A program made the translations under genes and the position numbers. Positions 8,152-17,428 of a DNA stretch of 64,000 bases are shown piece after piece. The stretch lies in assembly GCF_022447245.1 (NCBI RefSeq), contig NZ_JAKVBC010000011.1, positions 82,057 through 146,056 on the forward strand. Reading direction: 5' to 3'. Positions within the stretch are counted from its first letter, which is position 1. Each line of letters opens with the position of its first letter. This stretch comes from Kordia sp. (GTDB taxonomy: Bacteria; Bacteroidota; Bacteroidia; Flavobacteriales; Flavobacteriaceae). The notes below the pieces were generated by a model. It worked only from the letters and a program-made list of their open reading frames with translations. It searched no databases and was not told the DNA's origin.

Positions 8152-8685
8152 CTAAAACTTTAACCCTATCCCCAGTCGTAATGTATTTCTACCAAAAGTT
8201 TCAGAGTTACCGTTTGTAATTAATTCGTTGGAAAGTCCTAAACCATAACGCCCTTCCACGAAAAAGTGCCTGGAAATATTATACTGTACACCAAGAGAGA
8301 ACGAAACAGATAAAGGTACGTATAAAGCACCTTCAATGGATTTATTAGCAACTACATCTAGTTTTGGTCCTGCCATAAACGCCAATTTATCATTTAAGTG
8401 ATATTTAAATAATAATGGAATTTCCAAAAAATTTATATCATCCGTGTACGAATACAGTAATTCATACTGAAAGCTCCATTTTTTACTCAAACTGGTTTCT
8501 GCAAAAAATCCAGCGTAGAGTTCTAGTCCTTCATAACCGTTATCAGATGAAGTATTTAAATAACTTTGATTCAATCCAGCTTTAAAGCCAAAAGTTGTCT
8601 GTCCTTTTTGTGGATCATTAGATTCTTGTGCATTTACAAAGGAAATGCATAAAATGCATACAATGGTAAGTAAATGTTTTTTCAT
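8152..8685 (-). CDS. Outer-membrane beta-barrel protein (PorT/OMP_b-brl_2-like)
   Basis: 177 residues with a cleavable signal peptide (MKKHLLTIVCILCISFVNAQ). It continues with the FGFKAGLN strand typical of Bacteroidota small barrels, repeated amphipathic strands (FQYELLYSY, EIPLLFKYHL, GPKLD), and a C-terminal strand LRLGIGLKF ending in Phe. It is probably an outer-membrane protein of eight or so strands. The substrate is unknown. It stands alone between a hairpin region and the ATP-pyrophosphatase gene. Compare the broken relative at 10125-10727. Confidence 0.75.
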   Translation of the reverse strand: MKKHLLTIVCILCISFVNAQESNDPQKGQTTFGFKAGLNQSYLNTSSDNGYEGLELYAGFFAETSLSKKWSFQYELLYSYTDDINFLEIPLLFKYHLNDKLAFMAGPKLDVVANKSIEGALYVPLSVSFSLGVQYNISRHFFVEGRYGLGLSNELITNGNSETFGRNTLRLGIGLKF

Positions 8686-8806
8686 AATAATTGGATTTTA
8701 AATTAATGTTTAAATCTAAAAGCATCAATTGTTAATAAATCACAATTCTATCATAATAGAAGTCTAAATATTTTATAGTAAAAAGTTAATTTTTAAGAGA
8801 TTTTGT

Positions 8807-9529
8807 CTATTTCGGAATCAAATCACAGTACCAAAAAGCGCGATCCCAACTAGAATTGTCTGAGCCACAAGTATTTTCCTCCTTTTTAGATGGTACATAG
8901 CTTTTTAACACTTTTTCGCCAATAGTAAAGTCAATTGGAGATGAAAAAATAGGTCCGTCAAAAGTAAATGTATGAAATTCTCCATTTTCACCACACGGAT
9001 CTACAGTGTCGGGTAAGTCGTTGATAAAATCTTCATCCAAAATTCTCCCAACAAACGATTCATCTAATAATTTTGCGTTGACACAAACTGTAATTGCTTT
9101 AAAACCTAATGAAATAAATTCTTTTAATAAAGCTTTGGTGTCTTGTTTCCACAATGGAAAAACGCCTGTAATACCGAGTTCTTGCAATTTTTCTTCACGA
9201 TATTTTCGTAAATCTTCCAGAAAGATATCTCCAAAAATTCCATATTGAAAATCTTTTTCTATCAACTTTTGAGTTGCTTTTCGCATAGCTTCGTCATAAT
9301 CTGACATCGTGACTTCGGCAGGAAAGTATATTTTTTCTAAAGGCAATTGCAGGCGTTCCACTTGCGCATCTAACAAAGCTTCTCGCAAACCGTGCATAGA
9401 AACACGTTCATAATCTTTATTTACAGTAGTCACTAATTGTGTTACGCTATACTCTTTTTGCTGTAAAATATGATATAAAGCCAGTGAAGAATCTTTTCCT
9501 GTACTCCAATTAAAGTATGCTTTTTTCAA
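8807..9529 (-). CDS. Dph6-related ATP pyrophosphatase
   Basis: 240 residues. The N-terminus FNWSTGKDSSLALYHIL contains the PP-loop (SxGKDS) of adenine-nucleotide alpha hydrolases, which adenylate their substrate. The rest (YFPAEVTMSDYDEAM, FGDIFLEDLRKYREEKL, GVFPLW, DPCGENGEFHTF) matches the Dph6/diphthine-ammonia-ligase-like family. Bacteria have no diphthamide, so the bacterial substrate is not known. The start at 9529 is the first ATG and places the PP-loop at the usual distance. Confidence 0.85.
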   Translation of the reverse strand: MKKAYFNWSTGKDSSLALYHILQQKEYSVTQLVTTVNKDYERVSMHGLREALLDAQVERLQLPLEKIYFPAEVTMSDYDEAMRKATQKLIEKDFQYGIFGDIFLEDLRKYREEKLQELGITGVFPLWKQDTKALLKEFISLGFKAITVCVNAKLLDESFVGRILDEDFINDLPDTVDPCGENGEFHTFTFDGPIFSSPIDFTIGEKVLKSYVPSKKEENTCGSDNSSWDRAFWYCDLIPK

Positions 9530-9622
9530 TTGTGAATTTTTATTTTATTTTTTGATCAGATGGAATTTGTAAACAAACACTTTAGTAAATGAAGATAGAA
9601 AGCTATCGTTCATTTCATAAAA

Positions 9623-10039
9623 TTATGCTAAGAAACTCTGAATTGCTAATTGATAACTTTGCATGCCAAAACCTAAAATGACACCTTTGGCATTGGGCGA
9701 AACATATGATTGATGTCGAAATGACTCTCTTCCAAATGTATTAGAAATGTGTACTTCTACCACGGGCGTTACTATACCTTTAATAGCATCACCAATTCCT
9801 ATTGATGTGTGTGTATAGGCGCCTGCGTTTAAGATGATTCCATCGTAATCGAAACCTACTTCATGTAGTTTATTGATCAATTCGCCTTCTACATTTGATT
9901 GGTAATAACTTAAGTTTACTGTTGAAAATTGTGATTGAAGAGTTTCAAAATAATCTTCAAACGTAGCACTTCCATAAATTTCGGGCTCACGCTTTCCCAG
10001 TAGATTTAAATTTGGTCCATTGATAATAATGATATTCAT
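9623..10039 (-). CDS. aroQ: 3-dehydroquinate dehydratase, type II
   Basis: 138 residues from the ATG at 10039. A further-upstream ATG at 10090 would add 17 residues unlike the family, so the internal start is chosen. The enzyme performs the third step of the shikimate pathway. Visible: NGPNLNLLGKREPEIYG with the catalytic Arg and Tyr at the N-terminus, LNAGAYTHTS (substrate-binding Asn), EVHISN, and RESFRHQSYVS (His/Arg lid region). Normal length for AroQ. Confidence 0.95.
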   Translation of the reverse strand: MNIIIINGPNLNLLGKREPEIYGSATFEDYFETLQSQFSTVNLSYYQSNVEGELINKLHEVGFDYDGIILNAGAYTHTSIGIGDAIKGIVTPVVEVHISNTFGRESFRHQSYVSPNAKGVILGFGMQSYQLAIQSFLA

Positions 10040-10078
10040 AGGAATTGTTTTGGTAAAAATACGAATTTCAATGCACAA

Positions 10079-10105
10079 AAAAAGAAGCATAAAGCTTCCT
10101 TTTTA
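10079..10105 (-). terminator. Terminator after the broken beta-barrel gene
   Basis: GAAGC-ATAAA-GCTTC core extended by A/T pairs. On the minus strand it is followed by a run of T, 20 bases past the 10125 stop. Confidence 0.6.
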
Positions 10106-10124
10106 TGATTTGTATCTGTTGACT

Positions 10125-10727
10125 CTATTTTCTTAAAAAATAACCTATAGACAGCTGTACAACACCATATCTATTTTCGTCTAAAAAACCAGTTACATCA
10201 TTTATATTGGTGAGTCCTGCATTGTAACGCAATCCAAAACTTAGTCCATTTGAAAATTTGTACGCTATGCCAAAATTCACTTCAAAATCTATACTTTTTA
10301 AACGATCTTTTACATCAATATTTTGCACTTCATTTTCCTGTTCTGCAGAAAGTAAAAAACCTATTTGTGGTCCTAATTCTATGCTTAATCCTTTTAAAAC
10401 ATAATATTTTGCCATTATAGGAATATTTAAAAAATTATAACGAGCTTCCAACTTGTCATCTGCTAAAGGAAAATTATCGAATATAAATATTGCGTTTTGT
10501 TTTGCGCCTTGTTATGAATACATGATTTCTGGTTGAATTGAAAATGAATTTGTTAATGCTAATTCTCCCATAGCGCCTAAATGAAATCCATGACGCATTT
10601 GAAATCCGTTAGCATTGTCTCCTTGTATACCTGCTAAATTATATCCGCCTTAAAATCCAAAAGAAAAATTTTGTGCGTTACTAAAATACCCAATAAGTAG
10701 TACGAAAGCTAATATGCCTTTTTTCAT
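10125..10727 (-). pseudogene. Outer-membrane beta-barrel gene with two in-frame TAA codons
   Basis: From ATG 10727 the frame gives a signal peptide (MKKGILAFVLLIGYFSNAQ). It then runs NFSFGF-TAA(10650-10652)-GGYNLAG, SIQPEIMYS-TAA(10512-10514)-QGAK, and an uninterrupted end to 10125 finishing LSIGYFLRK. In relatives the first strand reads FGxKGGYN and the later one PExxYSSQGAK, so the two stops replace a Lys and a Ser/other codon. The frame is preserved throughout (201 codons), which marks recent decay or possible readthrough. Same family as the gene at 8152-8685. Confidence 0.7.
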
Positions 10728-10802
10728 TAGTAATATATCGTTTTTAAGTAGTTGTTAATGTATAACGAATGTATTAATAATTCATGAAAGTTTTAAGCAT
10801 AA

Positions 10803-10830
10803 AAAAGGGAAACAAAATTGTTTCCCTTTT
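10803..10830 (-). terminator. Rho-independent terminator of the 10853 beta-barrel gene
   Basis: 13-base perfect stem AAAAGGGAAACAA / TTGTTTCCCTTTT with a two-base loop, 23 bases after the stop. Confidence 0.85.
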
Positions 10831-10852
10831 CTTCTATAACGATGTTCTTTTA

Positions 10853-11392
10853 TTATAGGAAAATGTTGAATCCAATATTGATTCCGAATACATTAAGGTC
10901 TCCGTCACCAGCATCGTCATTCAATCCAAGTCCGTAACGTAATCCTGGTTCAATGCTTACATTGTCAGCTACAAACCAAGCGTAACCTGCTTGAATTCCT
11001 AACCATAATGGAGAAACATTATTTCCAGTTGATCCATTTAAGTCTAATGCTACAGGAAATTGACTAGCTACATAGTACTTACCTCCAACTTTCCAGTTGA
11101 ATCTACCATCTTCTCCACTTACTCCAGAGTCAAAATAACCAACACCCGCTTTTACAGCTAAATCATTCATTACAAAGTATCCACCTTCAGCACCTACTCC
11201 CCAAGAAGTATTTCCGTCGATAGAACGTAAAGAGAAAGCTGTGTTTGATGTTGATGCTTCTCCAAAACCTGTGTTGATTTCAACTAACCATTTTCCTTCA
11301 GTTGTCTGCCCTGTTGCTTTGTCTTTATCTTGCGCACTTGCTGTAAAAGCAAACCCAAAAACAGCTACAGCTGCTAAAATAATTTTTTTCAT
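10853..11392 (-). CDS. Outer-membrane beta-barrel protein
   Basis: 179 residues from the ATG at 11392, which begins a good signal peptide (MKKIILAAVAVFGFAFTASAQ); an ATG 51 bases upstream would bury it. The mature protein is glycine-rich with alternating strands (WLVEINTGFGEAST, WGVGAEGGYFVMNDL, IEPGLRYGLGLN) and ends INIGFNIFL, as in porin-like small barrels. The length and a strong terminator suggest an abundant outer-membrane protein. Function unknown. Confidence 0.75.
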   Translation of the reverse strand: MKKIILAAVAVFGFAFTASAQDKDKATGQTTEGKWLVEINTGFGEASTSNTAFSLRSIDGNTSWGVGAEGGYFVMNDLAVKAGVGYFDSGVSGEDGRFNWKVGGKYYVASQFPVALDLNGSTGNNVSPLWLGIQAGYAWFVADNVSIEPGLRYGLGLNDDAGDGDLNVFGINIGFNIFL

Positions 11393-11448
11393 ATTAAGTT
11401 GTTTATTAATTAATTCAAAACAAATATATATACGATATTGCAAATTAC

Positions 11449-11472
11449 AAAAGGGGAAAAATCCCCTTTTTT
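11449..11472. terminator. G/C-rich hairpin in the leader region of the beta-barrel gene
   Basis: AAAAGGGGA-AAAA-TCCCCTTTTTT is a nine-base perfect stem with T-tracts on either strand. It lies 57 bases upstream of the 11392 start. It could be a 5'-leader hairpin of that mRNA or a terminator for an unseen transcript. The stretch 11475-11660 beyond it shows no gene. Confidence 0.5.
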
Positions 11473-11660
11473 AGCGCTTATTACTGCGATTGACAGCATT
11501 TTACTAAAGTAAAAACTCTAAAAAATCAACATCAATTACTTAATACTAAAAGTGTTATATTTTTAGTCAAAACCTCTTTTTTATGTATGTCACATATTGA
11601 TACTTGTCCGTAAAACTCTTCAATTTTAATATTTCTTTAACTATTTTCCATGTTTCTTAC

Positions 11661-11668
11661 TACATTTG
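11661..11668 (+). promoter_or_regulatory. -7 promoter element abutting the xerD start
   Basis: TACATTTG matches TAnnTTTG and ends three bases before the chosen ATG at 11672. It shows that a TTG at 11666 cannot be the start, and it implies a leaderless or near-leaderless mRNA. Confidence 0.5.
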
Positions 11669-11671
11669 AAC

Positions 11672-12568
11672 ATGAAATGGACGCATACACTTGAAGATTT
11701 TAAACACTTCTTAAAGATTGAACGTGGTTTGTCTGACAATACAATCGTTAACTATTCCCATGATTTAGAAAAGCTGATTCGATACATTGAGCATAATGAA
11801 ATTAAGCATTCTCCTCTGTCTATTGATGAAGAAGCGGTACAACAATTCATTTACGAAATTGCCAAAGTATTAAATGCTCGATCACAAACGCGTATTATTT
11901 CTGGTTTAAAAAGTTTCTTTAATTATTTGGTGTTTGAAGATTATCGAAAAGATAATCCTATGGAAATGATTGAAGCTCCAAAAATCGGGAGAAAGTTACC
12001 TGATACCTTAGCGCTTGAAGATATTGAGAAGTTAATCGCTGCTATTGATTTGAGTTCAGCAGAAGGACATCGCAATAAAGCCATTATAGAAACCTTATAC
12101 GGTTGCGGTTTACGCGTCAGCGAATTGGTAAATTTAAAGTTATCTGATTTATTTTTTGATGAAGGCTTTATCCGTGTGACAGGAAAAGGAGATAAACAAC
12201 GCTTTGTACCTATAGGTCCTATCACGCAAAAATACATTAATATTTATGTAAACGAATCACGCCCCTTTGTAAAAGAAGTGCCAGCGTTTAGTGATACTGT
12301 TTTTTTAAATAGACGCGGAAAACAATTGACACGTGTAATGATTTTTACCATCATTAAGCGTTTGGTAGCAAAAATAGGACTGAAAAAGAATGTTTCCCCA
12401 CATACCTTTCGACATTCATTTGCAACGCATTTATTGGAAAACGGAGCCGATTTACGCGCTATTCAGTTGATGTTAGGACACGAAAGTATTACTACTACTG
12501 AAATTTACATGCATGTTGATCGTAAGCATTTGGCAGCTATCATGGAAGAATTTCACCCTAGAAGATAA
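11672..12568 (+). CDS. xerD: Tyrosine recombinase XerD
   Basis: 298 residues. It resolves chromosome dimers at dif with XerC and FtsK. The N-terminal SAM-like core-binding domain (about 1-100) begins KWTHTLEDFKHFLKIERG. The catalytic domain shows Arg in YGCGLRVSEL, Lys in VTGKGDKQRFVPI, HTFRHSFATHLL (His-x-x-Arg), LGHESITTTEIY (His and nucleophilic Tyr). All five catalytic residues are present and the length is normal, so it is a housekeeping Xer rather than an element integrase. The start at 11672 is preferred over 11666 because the -7 box overlaps the latter. Confidence 0.93.
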   Translation: MKWTHTLEDFKHFLKIERGLSDNTIVNYSHDLEKLIRYIEHNEIKHSPLSIDEEAVQQFIYEIAKVLNARSQTRIISGLKSFFNYLVFEDYRKDNPMEMIEAPKIGRKLPDTLALEDIEKLIAAIDLSSAEGHRNKAIIETLYGCGLRVSELVNLKLSDLFFDEGFIRVTGKGDKQRFVPIGPITQKYINIYVNESRPFVKEVPAFSDTVFLNRRGKQLTRVMIFTIIKRLVAKIGLKKNVSPHTFRHSFATHLLENGADLRAIQLMLGHESITTTEIYMHVDRKHLAAIMEEFHPRR

Positions 12569-12607
12569 AAAAAGCAGAAATCTTTTCTTAAGACTTCTGC
12601 TTTTTCC
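12566..12607. terminator. Bidirectional terminator between convergent genes
   Basis: AAAAAGCAGAAATCTT and AAGACTTCTGCTTTTT form a long stem (GCAGAA/TTCTGC core) with A/T tails suitable for both strands. It lies between xerD (+) and the peptide precursor (-). Confidence 0.8.
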
Positions 12608-12629
12608 TCTTTTTGTAGTATTACTGATT

Positions 12630-12800
12630 TCAACAAGACTTCCAACAATCTTTTACGGATCTTTTTTCTCCTATAAAAATACTGTTGCAGTAACACATAA
12701 AAGAAGATGCTATGGAGGCGTCTTTTCCTCCATTGGCTTGCACTTGCTGTATTTTAGTAAGTGCATCAACGCCAGTTAGATTTAAGATTTTCTTTAACAT
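12630..12800 (-). CDS. Double-glycine leader (bacteriocin-type) peptide precursor
   Basis: 56 residues, below the size most gene callers keep. It begins MLKKILNLTGVDALTKIQQV and the leader ends QANGG (residues 22-25), the same plan as the gene at 7537-7722 (KxILNLxGV...Q..NGG). The mature part of about 31 residues has four Cys (MCYCNS ... DCWKSC). ATG at 12800, TGA at 12630-12632. It would be cleaved and exported by a peptidase-containing ABC transporter, which is not in this window. An opposite-strand reading frame over the same bases lacks these features. Confidence 0.72.
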   Translation of the reverse strand: MLKKILNLTGVDALTKIQQVQANGGKDASIASSFMCYCNSIFIGEKRSVKDCWKSC

Positions 12801-12875
12801 GCTAGGTTCTTATTTTGGTTATACCTAAAGATATTCATAAAAAAATCGAACCGCCAAAGGTTTGCCATAAACAAT

Positions 12876-12919
12876 AAACGTGAATACCGTAGTTTCAAAA
12901 AACCATGGTATTCACGTTT
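12876..12919 (-). terminator. Long hairpin terminator downstream of rny
   Basis: 13-base perfect arms (12876-12888 AAACGTGAATACC; 12907-12919 its complement) with an inner GTTT/AAAC helix. It starts 30 bases past the rny stop. Confidence 0.75.
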
Positions 12920-12948
12920 TGTGAGTATATTTTTAAAAATTTGACTAT

Positions 12949-14523
12949 TTACTTGGCAATATTCACAGCTCTTGTTTCACGAATTACAGTAATTTTCACT
13001 TGTCCTGGATACGTCATATCCGTTTGGATTTTTTGTGAAATATTGAATGACAATTCTGCTGCTTTTGCATCGTCTACTTTTTCACTTTCAACAATGACAC
13101 GTAATTCTCTACCAGCTTGTATTGCGTAGGCTTTCTTTACTCCTGTAAATCCGAAGGCAATATCTTCTAGGTCTTTTAAACGTTGAATATAACTGTCTAA
13201 TACTTGACGGCGTGCGCCTGGTCTTGCTCCAGAAATTGCATCACATACCTGAACGATTGGCGATAGTAATGAATTCATTTCAATTTCGTCGTGGTGTGCT
13301 CCAATAGCGTTGCATACTTCTGCTTTCTCACCATATTTTTCAGCCCATTGCATTCCTAAGATTGCGTGTGGCACTTCTGTTTCTGTATCAGGCACTTTTC
13401 CAATATCGTGTAGTAATCCTGCTCTTTTTGCCAGTTTCGGATTCAATCCTAATTCAGCTGCCATCACACCACAAAGCTTTGCTACTTCACGCGAGTGTTG
13501 CAATAAGTTTTGTCCATATGAAGAACGATATTTCATACGACCAACCGTTTTAATCAATTCTGGATGTAATCCGTGAATTCCTAAATCGATTACCGTACGC
13601 TTCCCTACTTCAATAATTTCTTCATCGATTTGCTTACGAGTTTTCTTTACTACCTCTTCGATACGTGCAGGGTGAATACGTCCGTCCGTGACTAATCTGT
13701 GTAATGATAAACGTGCAATTTCTCTACGAACCGAATCAAAGCATGATAAAATGATTGCTTCTGGTGTATCATCCACAATAATTTCAACTCCAGTTGCCGC
13801 TTCTAAAGCTCTAATATTTCGTCCTTCTCTACCAATAATACGACCTTTTACATCATCTGATTCTATATTGAATACAGAAACGCAATTTTCTACGGCTTCT
13901 TCTGTACCGATACGTTGAATGGTATTGATGATTACTTTCTTTGCTTCTTGTTGTGCTGTCAATTTTGCTTCTTCCAATTTTCCTTGGATATAGCTCATTG
14001 CATCGCTTTTGGCTTCTTCTTTTAACGATTCTACCAACTGCTCTTTAGCTTCATCTGCAGACAATCCGGAGATTACTTCTAATTGTTCTACTTGACTTTT
14101 GTGTAAACGATCAATTTCTGATTTCTTCTTATCGATGAAATCTAATCTGTAATTGTAATCTTTTACTTTTGATTCTAACTCTTGGTTGAGTTTTTTATTC
14201 TTTGATAATTCACTAGAAATTTGAGACTCTTTATCACGTGTACGCTTCTCTGCATCTGCCATTTTCTTATCTTTTGATAAGATAAATTTTTCGTGTTCAG
14301 CTTTAAGTTCTAGGAATTTTTCTTTGGCTTGAAGAATCTTGTCTTTCTTCACATTTTCAGCATCAGCTTTGGCTTCTTTTAGCAAGGAAGAAGCTTCTTT
14401 TTTTGCTTCTTCTATCATTTTTGAAGCTTGTTTTTTCTCCAAACTTTTAGCTATGACAAAGCCTATGATTATACCAATCGCGCCAACGGCGACTGCAATT
14501 ATGATTGTTGTGCTATCCATCAT
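12949..14523 (-). CDS. rny: Ribonuclease Y
   Basis: 524 residues, the usual length. A membrane-anchored endoribonuclease that initiates mRNA decay. In order: an N-terminal membrane helix ([19 protein letters not shown]), a long Lys/Glu-rich coiled coil (about 30-200), a KH RNA-binding domain ([17 protein letters not shown]), and an HD metal phosphodiesterase domain ([10 protein letters not shown]). Tandem ATGs at 14523 and 14520 make the exact start uncertain by one residue. The gene lies downstream of zapA and a probable 6S RNA, all on the minus strand. Confidence 0.97.
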   Translation of the reverse strand: MMDSTTIIIAVAVGAIGIIIGFVIAKSLEKKQASKMIEEAKKEASSLLKEAKADAENVKKDKILQAKEKFLELKAEHEKFILSKDKKMADAEKRTRDKESQISSELSKNKKLNQELESKVKDYNYRLDFIDKKKSEIDRLHKSQVEQLEVISGLSADEAKEQLVESLKEEAKSDAMSYIQGKLEEAKLTAQQEAKKVIINTIQRIGTEEAVENCVSVFNIESDDVKGRIIGREGRNIRALEAATGVEIIVDDTPEAIILSCFDSVRREIARLSLHRLVTDGRIHPARIEEVVKKTRKQIDEEIIEVGKRTVIDLGIHGLHPELIKTVGRMKYRSSYGQNLLQHSREVAKLCGVMAAELGLNPKLAKRAGLLHDIGKVPDTETEVPHAILGMQWAEKYGEKAEVCNAIGAHHDEIEMNSLLSPIVQVCDAISGARPGARRQVLDSYIQRLKDLEDIAFGFTGVKKAYAIQAGRELRVIVESEKVDDAKAAELSFNISQKIQTDMTYPGQVKITVIRETRAVNIAK

Positions 14524-14716
14524 CTATCGATCTTGATTATGTATTTAGTTATTAAGGCTTGCGCCTTAGTTTTCCATTTTTCAATGGAGTTGGTTCAACT
14601 TTACGTTGGTTTCCCAAACAAAAGTGTGATTTGTTAGGTTTTAATTGAATTTTCAGGGTTTTATGTATGTCATATGCATTCTATTCTGACACACTACAGA
14701 TATTGAAATTTACATC

Positions 14717-14905
14717 AAAAAAAAAGCCTACATTGATTAGAGTTTTGTATAAACTCCAAAAAACAAGTTTAGAGCTAACAGATTGATCAAGGATCTGTCC
14801 AAATACAAACGTGAATTTGTACTGACAGCTTGCTTTTACAACCATGACTCACTCTTTTTAATTAAATTAACGTTGAGTTTATCAAAAATAAAAACCAATG
14901 TAGGC
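14717..14905 (-). ncRNA. ssrS: 6S RNA (SsrS) candidate
   Basis: The 270-base gap between zapA and rny contains a near-190-base transcript-like unit closed by a long-range stem: GCCTACATTG at the 5' end (14905-14896, minus strand) pairs perfectly with CAATGTAGGC near the 3' end (14735-14726). On the minus strand the closing stem is followed directly by a run of nine T, as in an intrinsic terminator. Size, rod-like closure and the zapA neighbourhood are the hallmarks of 6S RNA, which binds the housekeeping RNA polymerase. I did not fold the central bubble, so the family call is inferred. Confidence 0.72.
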
Positions 14906-14931
14906 AGTAACCTATTTATATTTTAAAGAAC

Positions 14932-15225
14932 TTATGAACTAAGCTGCGCTTTCAGTAAATCGTCGAGCGCTTTTAGCTTCTCTTCTAATGCTGTTTGATT
15001 TGCGTCTTTATCTATAGCTTTTTGTTCTACTTGAGCTGCAAATTGTAAAGCACACATTGCCAAAACATCTTGCTTATCTCTTACAGCGTAGCTTTGCTCA
15101 AATTGTTTAATCATTGCTTCTATTCTTTTAGCCGCTTTCCGCAATCCTTCTTCTTGGCCTGCCGAAATGGTTAAAGGATAGACTCTATCCGCAATAGAAA
15201 GCTTTATTTTGAGCTTGTTATCCAT
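14932..15225 (-). CDS. zapA: Cell division protein ZapA
   Basis: 97 residues. It binds and bundles FtsZ at the division ring. The N-terminal globular head (KLKIKLSIADRVYPLTISAGQEEGLRKAAKRIE) is typical, followed by the long C-terminal coiled-coil helix (residues about 40-95) that includes DVLAMCALQFAAQ. It is preceded by a small coiled-coil gene at a 21-base spacing and followed by the putative 6S RNA and rny. Confidence 0.9.
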   Translation of the reverse strand: MDNKLKIKLSIADRVYPLTISAGQEEGLRKAAKRIEAMIKQFEQSYAVRDKQDVLAMCALQFAAQVEQKAIDKDANQTALEEKLKALDDLLKAQLSS

Positions 15226-15246
15226 AGTTGTAAAGAACTGTCTTAT

Positions 15247-15537
15247 TTATTCAGCCAATTGTGCAATACAATGGTCAATTTGCCGAATTAATGTATTTAT
15301 TTTAAGCTTAGCTTCTTTTTTGTTGTTATCACTGCCAAGCATTGAATTTGCAATTTTTAACGTGTTATACTTTTCTTCCCATTGAGAGATTTCTTGGTGT
15401 AAACGTTGTGTTTCTTCCTTTGAATTCGCTAATTCCTGATGCAATTGTTGATTTTTTTGCTCCAAAACTTCAAGTCTGTGAAGCATTTTACTCACTCTAT
15501 TCTCAAGAGAATCAACGATTTTCAAAGTACTGCTCAT
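15247..15537 (-). CDS. Small coiled-coil protein upstream of zapA
   Basis: 96 residues from the ATG at 15537 (MSSTLKIVDSLENRVSKML); a more distant ATG at 15576 adds an atypical tail. Nearly the entire length is heptad-rich helix (EVLEQKNQQLHQELANSKEE). Its place directly before zapA suggests a division-ring partner comparable to ZapB, but I base that only on context and coiled-coil character. Confidence 0.75.
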   Translation of the reverse strand: MSSTLKIVDSLENRVSKMLHRLEVLEQKNQQLHQELANSKEETQRLHQEISQWEEKYNTLKIANSMLGSDNNKKEAKLKINTLIRQIDHCIAQLAE

Positions 15538-15723
15538 TACATTTTTATTCAATGCGTATGGATACAAATTTAACATTCATAAAATTAGTTCGCAAGGGTT
15601 TTGACTATTATTTAAAGTAATACTTTAAGATTCCTACTTTTTTTTGGTGCAGTTTTTGAATTTAAACATTCCAAATTAACTAAGTATTAGCTATTTTAGC
15701 TTTTCGAAACGCATTTTTGATTT

Positions 15724-17423
15724 ATGTACAGACTATTTTATATTTTTTTATTTTTCTTTTCCTTAGGCTTTTCACAAAACAAAATTATCAACACCGATTT
15801 TAGATCGCCACTTGATATTCCTATTATTTTATCGGGAACTTTTGGTGAATTGAGAAGCAATCATTTTCATTCTGGAATCGACATTAAAACAAAACAGAAA
15901 GAAGGTTTTGAAGTTTTTGCGATTGGCGATGGCCATATTTCTCGTATTAAAATTCAACATTGGGGATTTGGTAACGCATTGTATATTACACATTCAAATG
16001 CATATACGTCTGTGTATGCACATTTAAAAAATTGTCTCCAAAGCTTGAAGCATATTTAAAAAAACAACAATACAACAAAGAAAGTTATGCCATTCAACTG
16101 TATCCAAAACCTACGGAATTGGTTGTAAAGAAAGGAGAAGTGATTGCTTATTCTGGAAATAGTGGTTCTTCTGGCGGACCGCATTTGCACTTTGAAATTC
16201 GCGATGCAGCTTCCAAACCAATGAATCCGATGCTATTTGGAATTGAAGTGAAAGATTCACACAATCCTACTGTAAATGGTGTATACGCGTATGCACTCTC
16301 TAAAGATGCTCAGGTAAATGCTTCTAATAAAATTGTACAGTTACAATTGAAAAAAGGAAAAGAGAAAAATTCGTATACTGCATCCAAAATATATGCTTCT
16401 GGAGAAATTGGCTTAGGAATCAACTCGTATGACCGACAAGATTTAGCATTTAATAAAAATGGTGTATATAAAGTGGAAACTTATGTAAATGGAGCAAAGA
16501 ATTTTAGTTATACCTTTAATAAGTTCTCTTTTGGAGAATCAAGATATATCAATACATTGATTGATTATGCTCGTTTTAAAACACTAAAACAACGTGTACA
16601 ACGCTGTTTTGTAACGCCTGCTAATCAACTAAGTATCTATGACAATGAGATTGACAACGGACGTATTCTTATCGAAGAAGGAAAAGAATATACGGTGGTT
16701 TTAAAAGTGAAAGATTTTAAGGACAATGTTACTACGATTACGGTTCCAATTGTCGGTAAAAAACAAAAAATCACACAAAAGCGAAAAGAGAATATCACCA
16801 AACATTTGGTAACACGTAACGCAGAACATTCCTTCAAAGAAGGTGATGTTAGCATATATATTCCTAAAAGTACTTTTTATGAAGATTTTTATTTCGATTT
16901 ATCAAAAGATAAAAAAGGACGTTACAACATTCATAATGATAAAGTCCCTGCACACAAAAACTTCACAATTTCGTTTGATGTTTCCAAGTATTCCGCAAAA
17001 GAGCGCAAACAGTTATTTATTGCAAGTCTGAATCGAAAGAAGAAACCTTCATACAGTAAAACAAAAAAGAAAGGTACAAAGTTTACCACAAGCACTAAAA
17101 GTTTAGGTACTTATTTCCTTTCTAAAGATTCTGTTCCACCAAAAGTGAAACCGATCAATTTTTCAAAAGATAAATGGATTTCCAGCAAAAAATACTTAAA
17201 GGTAAAAGTTAGTGACGATCTTTCTGGCGTTCGCAGTTTTCGTGGAACCATTAACGGAAAGTGGATTTTATTTGAATATGATCCTAAAAAAGGCATGCTT
17301 ACCTACGATTTTAACGATATTAAATTTGCTGAAGCAAAACATAATTTAAAGTTGATCGTTACCGATAATGTTGGAAATAATACTACTTTTACCAGCACAT
17401 TTTATAGAAAAACTAAAAACTGA
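15724..17423 (+). pseudogene. M23 family metallopeptidase, split by a frameshift at an A-run
   Basis: The first frame (from 15724) has a signal peptide and the M23 zinc site HFHSGIDI. It is cut short at 16059. The second frame (to 17423) carries the remaining zinc/catalytic motif GGPHLHFEIRD and a long C-terminal beta-rich region. At 16021-16035, CATTTAAAAAATTG would join the halves as HLKKLSPKLEAYLKK if the six-A run had seven, giving about 566 residues. It also contains a perfect in-phase -1 slippery heptamer T-TTA-AAA, which would give the same protein. Intact, it would be a periplasmic peptidoglycan endopeptidase or its regulator. It is followed five bases later by the receptor gene. Confidence 0.75.
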
Positions 17424-17428
17424 TACTA

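Noticed and set aside
11672..12568. Element integrase
   Set aside because: It is a full-length, housekeeping XerD located 34 kb from the element, next to host genes.
12513..12779. 88-residue plus-strand frame after xerD
   Set aside because: It runs through the xerD end and the terminator and is antisense to the double-glycine peptide gene.
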